A stretch of 64,000 bases of DNA from Dictyobacter alpinus (lineage in GTDB: Bacteria > Chloroflexota > Ktedonobacteria > Ktedonobacterales > Ktedonobacteraceae): contig NZ_BIFT01000002.1 in the NCBI RefSeq assembly GCF_003967575.1, forward strand, positions 2,666,001 through 2,730,000, given 5' to 3'. The notes under the pieces were generated by a model. The model saw only the letters and a program-made list of their open reading frames with translations. It was not told the DNA's origin and ran no database searches. The position numbers and the translations under genes were made by a program. This document shows positions 35,215-43,557 of this stretch, one piece after another. Numbering within the stretch: the stretch's first letter is position 1; the number at the start of each line of letters is the position of its first letter.

Positions 35215-35318
35215 GACCCGCGCTATATACGCTGTCATGAGGGGCAGGGTAGTGGTAAATGCTCTGAATGTTCTACGGTTTTTAGTTTGTTGCATTCCTG
35301 TGAAAGCAAGGTGACGCT

Positions 35319-35687
35319 ATGGTTCAGAATGAGTCTATCTCGAGTGAGGGTGTTGTACTGTTTCGGCCGGTGGGGGAGGAGGAGTTGGCGTTGATTCGAG
35401 AGAGCGAGTGGACTGCCTTTCCGCCACGTTTATACTGGCAGCCTATCTTTTATCCTGTCTTGAATGAGGGATATGCCACCCAGATTGCGTGTGATTGGAA
35501 TGCGCGTGATGGGCATTCGGGCTATGTGACGCGTTTCCAGGTGCACAAAGCGTTTCTGGATCGCTATGAGGTGCGCCAGGTTGGCGGTGCGGTTCACCTG
35601 GAATATTGGATACCAGCCGAGTACCTGGAGGAGTTTAATCGCCAGCTTGTGGGTCCAATTGAGGTAATCTCTGAATTCCATTCATGA
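35319..35687 (+). CDS. Conserved protein, ADP-ribosylation/crystallin J1-like label
   Basis: 122 residues; AAGGTGA lies 6 bases before the ATG. The order GVVLFRPVG, LIRESEWTAFPPRL, QPIFYPVLNEGYATQIA, GYVTRFQVHKAFLDRYEV and HLEYWIPAEYLEEFN matches a widespread bacterial family often labelled ADP-ribosylation/crystallin J1, though no ADP-ribosyl chemistry has been shown. Full length. The conserved Arg/Phe/Glu pattern resembles small ART-like folds, but that is inference. Stand-alone gene. Confidence 0.7.
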   Translation: MVQNESISSEGVVLFRPVGEEELALIRESEWTAFPPRLYWQPIFYPVLNEGYATQIACDWNARDGHSGYVTRFQVHKAFLDRYEVRQVGGAVHLEYWIPAEYLEEFNRQLVGPIEVISEFHS

Positions 35688-35920
35688 GAGCTGGATCAGA
35701 GCCTGTGGCCTGCATCTTCGATACCTTCAAGGTTGATGGAGGCCAACTCTTTTACTCTGAAGATATTATATCTTGCGTAATTCCTTAATTTTGTCTCCTA
35801 TTCATTCATATCTTACGTGTCCGTAGATGAGCGCCCTCTCAGGACGATTTCCTGTGGGTAATAAAGCAGCCTCAATCGGGCTATCATGCCACTATGGCTG
35901 GCATGTTCAGGGAGGATATG

Positions 35921-36856
35921 ATGGAGCCATTTATGGCCAGAACAATTCGTGCTAATCCATTAATTGCAATCTTTAAAAACCAATTTCTTACGTTCTTTAT
36001 ATCTATAATAGCGCTATTTGCGTTTCTGGTTATTTTATTGTTTGTAGGCTTTATCTTTGCTGAAAGTAAATTTGTGCCGTTTCTTTTACGTGAAATTCCC
36101 CTTACTAGCGTTTTATTGTTGAATGCTTTTTCATCTATGTTGAGTTACCGGCAATGGCAATACTGGAAACATATAGAACGGCTGCGCATTGCGACCGTCA
36201 GGGGCGATCTCTCGCTGCTGGCAGCTGAACAGCCTGCGTCTAGTGCTGCCGGGCTGTCGTTGCCCTGTACACTTACATTTCGCTATGGGAAAGGTACCCT
36301 TTTAAAATTTATGGGAATGGTAGTGATACTTTTCGTTCCCTATCTAGGATTGGTCGCTTGGACTTCGAAGGATTTTATGGTGAGTTTATTGAGTGATACA
36401 TCAATTCTTGTGGTTGTGTGTGTGGTTGTATTTTTTCTTTTCTTGATTGTGTCACTACTTATCTTTGTATTGCGCCGGCAACGGCAGATCGTAGATGTTA
36501 CTGAGCAAGCAATATCGATGTTTAGTGGAAATAAGCAGAGTCTGGTACGCTGGGAAGAGGCGAGACTTTTTGCGGTATATCATACCTGGGGAGCACAACG
36601 CAATCAATCCTCGCTTACTTACGAGTTATCTAGCATGACCGATATAGTGCGCTGGACTGAAGTTGTGCGTCGTCCTGGTTTTTTTCAGATGCTTATGACT
36701 TCTACTATTCCGCTGGAAGAACATGTACAACAGATCCAGGCGCTCAATGCACTGGTAGTGGCTCGTACCGGTCTCCCTTTGTACGATTTGCGTAAAGAAT
36801 CTACCCTGGATAACGTACATCCTCACAGCGCCGAGCCCTTAAAGAGTGAATTATAA
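35921..36856 (+). CDS. Membrane protein with PH-like module (local family, member A)
   Basis: 311 residues from the ATG at 35921, best placed after GGGAGGA (35909-35915). Two pairs of membrane helices (about 18-70 and 128-185) are followed by a cytosolic domain: RQRQIVDVTEQAI, VRWEEARLFAVY, YELSSMTDIVRW and ARTGLPLYDL. The same ordered motifs appear in the proteins at 45928 and 46853 (twice), defining a family in this window. The fold suggestion (PH-like, as in YdbS/YcxB) comes from strand pattern only. Confidence 0.75.
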   Translation: MEPFMARTIRANPLIAIFKNQFLTFFISIIALFAFLVILLFVGFIFAESKFVPFLLREIPLTSVLLLNAFSSMLSYRQWQYWKHIERLRIATVRGDLSLLAAEQPASSAAGLSLPCTLTFRYGKGTLLKFMGMVVILFVPYLGLVAWTSKDFMVSLLSDTSILVVVCVVVFFLFLIVSLLIFVLRRQRQIVDVTEQAISMFSGNKQSLVRWEEARLFAVYHTWGAQRNQSSLTYELSSMTDIVRWTEVVRRPGFFQMLMTSTIPLEEHVQQIQALNALVVARTGLPLYDLRKESTLDNVHPHSAEPLKSEL

Positions 36857-36946
36857 AATGTTTGTGTTTCATAAATAATGGTTCATTGAATACAAGGAGT
36901 CCACTCTGAGCCATTCCAAATGCTTCTCGTCCTATTCCGGTGGGAG

Positions 36947-36997
36947 CCAGCACACAGAGATGATGCCAACTGAGTTGGTATCTCTTCTGTGCGCTGG
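36947..36997. terminator. Long imperfect hairpin between convergent genes
   Basis: 24-base arms match at 19 positions around a 3-base loop (tga): CCAGC...CACAGA...CCAAC on the left and GTTGG...TCTGTG...GCTGG on the right. It lies in the 215-base gap between the membrane gene and the convergent GH127 gene, the usual place for a shared terminator. Confidence 0.5.
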
Positions 36998-37071
36998 TAA
37001 TGTATGGTCCTGCTACATATAATGGAAGAGGCAATATCAGTGTTTTATCCATACATAGAACACTGGTTATT

Positions 37072-38991
37072 CTAGCAACTTTTTAGCCACACGCGCAGCT
37101 CGCCCGGCTCGCGATTGTCCCAGAGATAATAGGGAATGGCACGCATGGTATGAGAAACAGGGTGCGGAGGGGTAGTACGGTAGAGCTGACCTGCCCAATC
37201 ATCCTCCTCATAACGTAGCGCTTTACCCTGGATAATCACGGCTCCTCCCAGAAATTGAGGATCATAGCTCGCTTCAATCTCTGCATCCATAGGCAAGAAC
37301 ATATTCTCCAGCGCTCCTGGATTGTCCGCACTCTCCAGACAATATATCAAGGGACCACGCTGCAACGCCACACGTCCAACATCGAATGAAATAGCGGGGT
37401 GAGCGTAGACGCGCTCGACAGGCATGGCAAAATCGAGTTGTATTTCGTCCCCATCGTTCCACACACGCCCGATAGTGGCATATCCCTGCTCCAAACACGC
37501 ATTGAGATCGATGTCTTCTCCATTCACCTTGATCGTACTCTGGCGACTCCAACCAGGTATGCGCAGCTTCAAGCGGAAAGCTGTGGGAGCATTCATCTGC
37601 AAACGTAGCGCAATCGCTCCCTCCCAGGGATAATTCGTTTGCTGACGCAGTGTAAGCTCTTGCTCACCCACGTATACACGCGCCTCGCTCTGAATATATA
37701 GATGAACCGCAAGTGTCTCTTTATTGGTTGCGTAGATATATTGTCCTAACGAAGGCAGCAAGCGTACGATATTTGTTGGACAACAGGAGACATCGTACCA
37801 TGGTTGACGGTGATGCTGGCCGGTACTGGCCAGGGGGTTTTCGTAGAAAAAGAGCGTACCATCCTGTGATACGCCACTTATCACCCCGTTATACAGTGCA
37901 TGCTCCATCACATCAGCGTATCGGCTATCGCAGTCAAGGCGAAGCATACGCTGGCTCCACATTACCAGACCGATAGCGGCACAGGTTTCAGCGTAAGCTG
38001 TCTCATTGGGAAGATCATAATCAGCGGTAAAGCCCTCATTGTGGCGAGACGTTCCAATACCACCTGTGACGTACATACGCGTACGACAAAGATGATCCCA
38101 TAACGTATGACACGCCTCCAACAGCGTACCATCACCTGTCTCACGAGCCAGATCGATCATGGCTGAATAGAGATACATCGCACGTACAGCGTGCCCAACT
38201 ACTTCCTTCTGTTCACGAACCGGTACATGTGACTGGTTATACTCGTAGGTCTGATGCTGGAAATCTCTGGGGTTATCTCCACGCCGTACAGCTTCCTCGT
38301 CAAAATAATGGGGCGAGCGCCCGCGCTCATTAACAAAGTAAGCTGCAACCTGCAAATAGCGCTTCTCGCCAGTCACTTCATACAGTTTCACGAGAGCGAG
38401 CTCGATCTCCTGATGTCCATCATACCCTCTGAGTTGACCAGGGCCGGTACCAAAGGTTGCCGCAATATGATCGGCATAGCGACACATCGCATCCAATAAG
38501 GTACGTTTGCCCGTTGTCTGAAAATGCGCGACCGCCGCCTCAATCATATGACCGGCCCCATACAACTCATGGTTATCGCGCAAATTTTTCCAGCGCATTT
38601 CCGGCTCAACAATCGTAAAATGCGGGTTAAGATATCCATCTGGTTGCTGCGCGCTCGTGATCAGTGCAATAGCCTCATCAACTTGCGCTTCTAACTCTGT
38701 ATCAGGCACATTGGCCAGACTATAACTCGCGGCCTCTAGCCATTTCGCGACATCAGAGTCCCAGAAAATATGTGGCTCGCCACCTTTTCCTGGTTCCCAA
38801 TCCAGGCGAAAAGCCGCCAGGCGACCAGTCGTTTGCAAAAGATGATAGCTATGGGGTAACGTGTGTAAGCGATTCTTATCAATACGCGGCTTCCAGAACA
38901 CATCATCGATGTTTACCTGTGTAAAAGGCACAGGGCGTAAGTAAGATTCTTGAGCAAACGTGACCTGAGAAGCAAGCAAGTTGGATGTCAT
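37072..38991 (-). CDS. GH127 beta-L-arabinofuranosidase
   Basis: 639 residues, close to the 658 of the studied enzyme HypBA1. Residues 22-420 form the (alpha/alpha)6 barrel (FWKPRIDKNRL near the start), followed by beta-sandwich domains. The zinc site and catalytic residues of the family are present: E319 in RHNEG (acid/base), E335 and C337 in YAETC, and C403/C404 in VSCCPTN (nucleophile/ligand). No signal peptide, so it acts in the cytosol on imported arabino-oligosaccharides. It is the last gene of a LacI-controlled operon whose transporter has been lost. Confidence 0.93.
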   Translation of the reverse strand: MTSNLLASQVTFAQESYLRPVPFTQVNIDDVFWKPRIDKNRLHTLPHSYHLLQTTGRLAAFRLDWEPGKGGEPHIFWDSDVAKWLEAASYSLANVPDTELEAQVDEAIALITSAQQPDGYLNPHFTIVEPEMRWKNLRDNHELYGAGHMIEAAVAHFQTTGKRTLLDAMCRYADHIAATFGTGPGQLRGYDGHQEIELALVKLYEVTGEKRYLQVAAYFVNERGRSPHYFDEEAVRRGDNPRDFQHQTYEYNQSHVPVREQKEVVGHAVRAMYLYSAMIDLARETGDGTLLEACHTLWDHLCRTRMYVTGGIGTSRHNEGFTADYDLPNETAYAETCAAIGLVMWSQRMLRLDCDSRYADVMEHALYNGVISGVSQDGTLFFYENPLASTGQHHRQPWYDVSCCPTNIVRLLPSLGQYIYATNKETLAVHLYIQSEARVYVGEQELTLRQQTNYPWEGAIALRLQMNAPTAFRLKLRIPGWSRQSTIKVNGEDIDLNACLEQGYATIGRVWNDGDEIQLDFAMPVERVYAHPAISFDVGRVALQRGPLIYCLESADNPGALENMFLPMDAEIEASYDPQFLGGAVIIQGKALRYEEDDWAGQLYRTTPPHPVSHTMRAIPYYLWDNREPGELRVWLKSC

Positions 38992-39043
38992 AAAGAGATA
39001 CCCTCTATCTTTCAGTCAAAGTATGGTGGAGAGAAAAGCAGCG

Positions 39044-40054
39044 CTAGCCCTTGACCGCGCCAGCAGTGATTCCACGGATGTAATGATCAGGATGGTGTGA
39101 ACCACTCGGTATGACGATATTATCGCCACCAGCAAAAGCAGACGAGCCACCATTTTTACCCGGCAGCGGCGCAACTCCAAAGTTAATATTGCTATTTTTG
39201 GTTTTCAGCGTACTTAACTCGAAGGCACCAGCCCCCACCATGCCCACTTTGCCGGCAGCAAAACCAGTAAACCAGTTCGAGCCATCATCTACTTTCGAGC
39301 CAGGATCAACCAGGCCTCCAGTCCATAGGCGACGATAGAAGTTCAAGGCATCCTTAACTTGGGGCGACGACGAAAGTGTCGCCTGGGTGCCATCAGAGTT
39401 GAGAATATCGCCACCGCTGGCCCAGATTAATGGTAGGAAAGTGAATGCATTAATGCCACCGTTTGCACCCGAAATATGATAGCCATAGGTGCCATTGCCC
39501 AGTTTTGTAATAGCTTTTGCATCACTTTCCATCTGTGCCCATGTGGTAGGTGGCTTGTTGGGATCAAGCCCAGCCTTGCTAAAGAGATCTTTGTTGTAGA
39601 GCAGGAAAGAGCCCTCGGCGCTAAAAGGTAGGCCATAAATCTTGCTCTGATAGGTTGCCAGGCGTACATGAGAAGGGCTGAGTTTATCAAAGAAAGACAG
39701 TGCCTTCACCTTATCGGTGATATCTGTTAATTGATTTTGTGAAGCAAATGCAGGTGTATACACCAGGTCGGTCGCCACCAGATCGGGCACATCACCACTA
39801 GCCACAGCTGAACCAAACTTGGTCACAAAGCTATTTGCTGGGATAAGCGTCAATTTGATTTGATTTTTGTGACTGGCGTTATACGCAGCTATAAGAGGCT
39901 GAACCAGAGCTGCATCACTGTCGCGGCTCCAGAACGTAATCGTTACTTTATCAGAAGAACCACTACTGTTGCTCGTGCCCCCACAGGCAGCTAAAATCAG
40001 AGTAAGCGCAAGAAATGGAAGCAGCATAGCTCCTACTAGACCCCGTATCTTCAT
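39044..40054 (-). CDS. Sugar-binding lipoprotein fused to a permease tail
   Basis: 336 residues. The N-terminus is a lipoprotein signal with lipobox LAAC (C24), then a family-1 solute-binding protein (TFWSRDSDAALVQPLIAAYN, GLPFSAEGSFLLYNKDLF, PTTWAQMESDAKAI) running normally to GGDNIVIPSGSHHPD near residue 323. It then ends HYIRGITAGAVKG, which is the usual C-terminus of MalG-type sugar permeases, not of a binding protein. Usual binding-protein length is about 430. The simplest account is an in-frame deletion removing the last 100 residues, one permease and most of the other. Probably not functional in transport. Confidence 0.85.
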   Translation of the reverse strand: MKIRGLVGAMLLPFLALTLILAACGGTSNSSGSSDKVTITFWSRDSDAALVQPLIAAYNASHKNQIKLTLIPANSFVTKFGSAVASGDVPDLVATDLVYTPAFASQNQLTDITDKVKALSFFDKLSPSHVRLATYQSKIYGLPFSAEGSFLLYNKDLFSKAGLDPNKPPTTWAQMESDAKAITKLGNGTYGYHISGANGGINAFTFLPLIWASGGDILNSDGTQATLSSSPQVKDALNFYRRLWTGGLVDPGSKVDDGSNWFTGFAAGKVGMVGAGAFELSTLKTKNSNINFGVAPLPGKNGGSSAFAGGDNIVIPSGSHHPDHYIRGITAGAVKG

Positions 40055-40111
40055 AGATCAGACTGTCCTTTCTGCTCTCAGAGCAGTAAACAATAAAAAT
40101 AATGAGCGCTG

Positions 40112-41197
40112 TTATGCCTCTCGTTGTTGAATCTTGCTCTTGGTTTGTATACTCTTGCTTTGAGCAGCGCTGGACTCTCGGACGACCAGGCTACATGGTA
40201 CGCGCTCGATACCAGTTGGGCGCTGGCCATCGATCATCTGCAGCAAACGTGTACCGGCGAGTTTGCCCAATTCGTGCAAGTTCAGATCAACTGTGGTGAG
40301 GGGTGGGCGAACGGCTGTGGCCATAACCTCCCAATTATCAAAGCCGGTAATTGCAATATCCTCAGGAACGCGAATCCCACGTTCACGGAGACCATCAACG
40401 ACACCACGCGCAATCTGATCGCTGCCACAAAAGATTGCATCGATCAATGGATCACGATCCAATAGAATGTTTGCGGCCTCGTAGCCCCAACTTTCTTCCC
40501 AGGCTCCCGAAAGAACCCGTCGCTCAGTGAAAGGGATATCATGTTCACCGAGAACTGCTCGCATCTCTTTTGCTCGTAGCTGCACCGCCTCAAAATAAAC
40601 CGGGCCGGTAATATGTGCGAAATGACGGCGGCCCTGCTTGATCAGGTGTTCCACTGCCAACCGTGCGCCCTGTTCATCATCCGGTAAGATACAGAGCACA
40701 TTGGGATCTTCAACACGGGTATAGGCATAGATCACAGGCAGATCAAGTTTACCTAGATCAATTGGTGCACGTGAATTCGTGCGATCCGAGGTAACAATAA
40801 TCCCATCGACATGTTTGGCTAGCAACGAATCAAGGTGTTGCTGCTCCCGTTCTGGACTCCCGAGAGTATTGCAAAGAAATACAGAAATCTGTGCATTTAC
40901 CAATGCGTCTTCAATGCCTGTCACGAGGGGAATGCTGAAGCGACCATAGTTGTCAGTCGATAGTAGACCTACCGTAAAGCTACGTCCGCGTACCAGACTC
41001 TGCGCCAGGTCGTTGGGCCGAAAACCAAGCTGCTTCGCCGCCTCAAGAACCCGTTCGCGTGTCTCTGGACGGAGTTTCCCCTGTCCATTGAGGGCCTTCG
41101 ATGCTGTGCTTAGTGCCACACCTGCAGCCTGTGCGACATCGCTTAAGGTGGGTAAGGGGCGTAATATACGCTCCGTGTTTTCTTTATCCTGTGCCAC
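40112..41197 (-). CDS. LacI-family transcriptional regulator
   Basis: 361 residues from a GTG at 41197, directly behind GGAGGAGGAGA; an in-frame ATG at 41245 lies on the far side of that site and is less likely. N-terminal HTH TLSDVAQAAGVALSTASKALNGQG with hinge RPNDLAQSLVRGRS, then a periplasmic-binding-protein-like sensor domain with the usual IDAIFCGSDQIARGVVDGLRE and ITGFDNWEVM. It heads the operon with the binding protein and GH127, so an arabinose-containing sugar is the probable inducer. Large inverted repeats flank its promoter. Confidence 0.92.
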   Translation of the reverse strand: MAQDKENTERILRPLPTLSDVAQAAGVALSTASKALNGQGKLRPETRERVLEAAKQLGFRPNDLAQSLVRGRSFTVGLLSTDNYGRFSIPLVTGIEDALVNAQISVFLCNTLGSPEREQQHLDSLLAKHVDGIIVTSDRTNSRAPIDLGKLDLPVIYAYTRVEDPNVLCILPDDEQGARLAVEHLIKQGRRHFAHITGPVYFEAVQLRAKEMRAVLGEHDIPFTERRVLSGAWEESWGYEAANILLDRDPLIDAIFCGSDQIARGVVDGLRERGIRVPEDIAITGFDNWEVMATAVRPPLTTVDLNLHELGKLAGTRLLQMIDGQRPTGIERVPCSLVVRESSAAQSKSIQTKSKIQQREA

Positions 41198-41260
41198 GCT
41201 GTCTCCTCCTCCGCTTATTTGAGCCAGAGAAAAGTGGTTTCTCATTGAATGGGACCCTAC

Positions 41261-41330
41261 TTTTCTAGATTAAGGAAAGGGTTTTCCTTAATCTAGAAAA
41301 GAGATTACCTGTTTAAAAACAGTTTGTCAA
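41261..41330 (-). promoter_or_regulatory. lacI-type promoter and large palindromic operator
   Basis: On the minus strand TTGACA (41325-41330), a 17-base spacer and TAATCT (41302-41307) are followed by a palindrome with perfect 18-base arms, TTTTCTAGATTAAGGAAA (41261-41278) and its complement (41283-41300), spacer gggt. It covers the expected transcript start, as an operator would; as RNA it would fold into a strong 5' leader hairpin. Confidence 0.7.
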
Positions 41331-41338
41331 GATCTTTT

Positions 41339-41376
41339 ACCGACTATTTTTGCCTATTCCAGCAAAAATAGTCGGT
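41339..41376. promoter_or_regulatory. 15-bp perfect inverted repeat upstream of lacI promoter
   Basis: ACCGACTATTTTTGC (41339-41353) and GCAAAAATAGTCGGT (41362-41376) with an 8-base loop. It lies 8 bases beyond the -35 of the lacI-type promoter, in the gap between divergent genes. It could be a second operator or the terminator of a lost gene. Confidence 0.5.
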
Positions 41377-41426
41377 ATATATCCAGATTATGAGAGGTAG
41401 CGCGAGAAAAAAGAGCGTTTCGCCTC

Positions 41427-41455
41427 TTGACAGGAAGCTTTCCTCTCAGTACACT
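41427..41455 (+). promoter_or_regulatory. Sigma70-type promoter
   Basis: TTGACA (41427-41432), a 17-base spacer and TACACT (41450-41455) read toward the small secreted-protein frame at 41533. Confidence 0.6.
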
Positions 41456-41532
41456 TAGATTCAGCTGAGTGAAAGCCCTTTCCTTGATGAATGAGTCAGG
41501 AATGACGGCCTTTTAGTGCTAGGAGATCTTCT

Positions 41533-42042
41533 ATGCATACACGTACATGGATGTTCGTGATTCTCCGCATACTCTTTTTTGTTCTGCTCCTCACAGGAAT
41601 TGTAGGAGCTGCAGAGTACCAGCCTGATCCTGCCAGGGTGGTAGGACCGAGTAGTACCAGCGCAACGTATCGCGACAAAACGACGGCGGGTCTTTTAAGC
41701 GAGATCGCGGGCGTACTTACTGGATACGAATTTGTGCGCAGCGCGAAATCGGCAACGCCGAATAATCCAACTTCCCCTCTGGCTGACTCCTGGTATCAAA
41801 ATGGATCTTTTGATGACCTGATGAATGGTTCATATTCAGGCAATAATCCTAATTGGCAGCCCTCTGATACACAAGGGCATGAGATGCCGTTTGCGACGAA
41901 TCATCCTGTTCATTTCACGCTGGCGCCGGGCTTACATGACGTCATGGCGGCTACGGACCATGCCCAACAATACATACTATCCATTGCAGAGAAAATCTTG
42001 ACAGGACTTAATTTAAACCTTATAATAAGTGTAAGATTATAG
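41533..42042 (+). pseudogene. Truncated secreted protein, probable remnant
   Basis: 169 residues with a clear signal peptide (WMFVILRILFFVLLLTGIVGAAE, cleavage near 27). The mature part (YRDKTTAGLLSEIAGVLTGYEFV, then SFDDLMNGSYSGNNPNW) has the look of a segment of a larger secreted enzyme, perhaps of the ADP-ribosylglycohydrolase-like group, and the C-terminus ends in unrelated hydrophobic sequence. After the stop, another frame carries a plausible tail (QVAQSMPEKLTVVFADYPV) ending at 42136. I read it as a decayed or deleted gene; the family is a guess. Confidence 0.5.
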
Positions 42043-42133
42043 TATTTAAGTATTTTGATCAACATACTTCTTCTGGTCAAGTCGCGCAAAGCATGCCCGA
42101 AAAACTTACGGTTGTATTCGCTGATTATCCTGT

Positions 42134-43390
42134 ATGAGGGGTAGGAATGTGCTAACCGCCAGCCTTACATCGCGCGACGTCAGGCGCGTTAATCGGTCGA
42201 TAGTGTTGCACGCGATCTATCGTGCCGGAGATATCAGCCGTTTGCAATTGAGTCAGAGCGCTGGTTTAAGTGTCGCTACCGTTACAAATGTTGTGGCTGA
42301 ACTCCTTGCCGAGGGTATACTCCTGGAGGCTGGCCTTGAACCCTCCAATGGCGGCCGGCCAAGGACGATTTTGCGCCTCAATCGTGAATATGGCTATTTC
42401 TTTGGCGCCGAAATTGGCGAGACCGATGTGGTGGTGGAGCTATTTGACCTGACCCTGCGAAATCTGCGCACCGCGCACTATTTTTTGCATGGTGAAGAGA
42501 ATCATCCCACGAAGGCTGTGCAATGTGTTATCGAGGGTGTTACCACGCTCCTTGCCGCTTTAGCCATCCCTGCTGAAAAAGTTTTGGGTATGGGTCTGGG
42601 CGTGTTGGGCCTGGTTGACCACACCGATAATGATGCGGTTCTGGCCCCTTCCTGGCAATGGCAGCGCGTGCCGCTTAAAGCACTGATTAGTCAGGCCCTG
42701 CCCATACCGCTTTTCCTGGACAATGGTTCTAAAACCATGGCCCTGGCCGAACTGCGCAAAAGGGAGGTGGAGGCCGGCGCTGAAACGATGATCGTTGTGA
42801 ACCTGGGAACCGGGGTTGGCGCGGGCATTATCTATGAAGGGAAACTGTATCGCGGTAAAACCAATAGTGCTGGTGAATGGGGGCATACCGTGATGGCCCT
42901 GGATGGGGCTGTCTGTCGCTGTGGGCACCGTGGGTGTCTCGAAGCCTATATCGGTGCCAGCGCGATCATTCGTCGCTTCACGCAACTTGTCCCTACTAGT
43001 CCGCTGGTCTCGAATGAGGATGAGATGCAAGCGCTCTCCGCGATTCTTGAAGCGGCCCAGCAGGGAGATGGGGCAGCCATTCAGGTCTTACATGATACAG
43101 CCCACTACCTGGGAGCGGGCCTGGCTAACCTGATCAATCTATTCAATCCGCAATCCATCATTATGGGTGGCTGGGTTGGTACCTTGCTTGGTCCATATCT
43201 CTTGCCTGAGGTGCGGCAGTTTGTGGCTCGTTATGCGCTCGAATCGCCGTTTGGCGCAACACAGATACTTGTCAGCCAACTTGGGAAGGATGCTGGCAGT
43301 ATTGGTGCGGCCCTGCTTGCTCACGATAGCTTCTTTACCTCTGGCATTTATATGATCGACACACAACATAATTCACTGGCGGCCCAGTAA
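42134..43390 (+). CDS. ROK-family transcriptional regulator
   Basis: 418 residues. N-terminal winged HTH (RSIVLHAIYRAGDISRLQLSQSAGLSVATVTNVVAELL, about 22-60), then the ROK actin-like fold: LGMGLGVLGLVDH, LDNGSKTMALAE, IVVNLGTGVGAGII and the zinc motif CRCGHRGCLEAYIG. Such NagC/XylR-type repressors sense sugars. It stands directly before the GH30 glycosidase on the same strand and is the likely regulator of it. The start is taken as the first ATG; an internal GTG (codon 6) is also possible. Confidence 0.92.
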   Translation: MRGRNVLTASLTSRDVRRVNRSIVLHAIYRAGDISRLQLSQSAGLSVATVTNVVAELLAEGILLEAGLEPSNGGRPRTILRLNREYGYFFGAEIGETDVVVELFDLTLRNLRTAHYFLHGEENHPTKAVQCVIEGVTTLLAALAIPAEKVLGMGLGVLGLVDHTDNDAVLAPSWQWQRVPLKALISQALPIPLFLDNGSKTMALAELRKREVEAGAETMIVVNLGTGVGAGIIYEGKLYRGKTNSAGEWGHTVMALDGAVCRCGHRGCLEAYIGASAIIRRFTQLVPTSPLVSNEDEMQALSAILEAAQQGDGAAIQVLHDTAHYLGAGLANLINLFNPQSIIMGGWVGTLLGPYLLPEVRQFVARYALESPFGATQILVSQLGKDAGSIGAALLAHDSFFTSGIYMIDTQHNSLAAQ

Positions 43391-43557
43391 GGAATTCAGC
43401 AGAGGACGTCGTAGTCCTTTTTATCTATTGCGTATGCTGCCATCCGTATTTCCTTACAACAGCTTGTCCAGCTATCTACAGAGGTGGTTGCCTATGGTAG
43501 CCATCCAGCCTTTTTCTCTCGATTTGTGCGACCAACATGTATTTCAAGGAGGATTCT

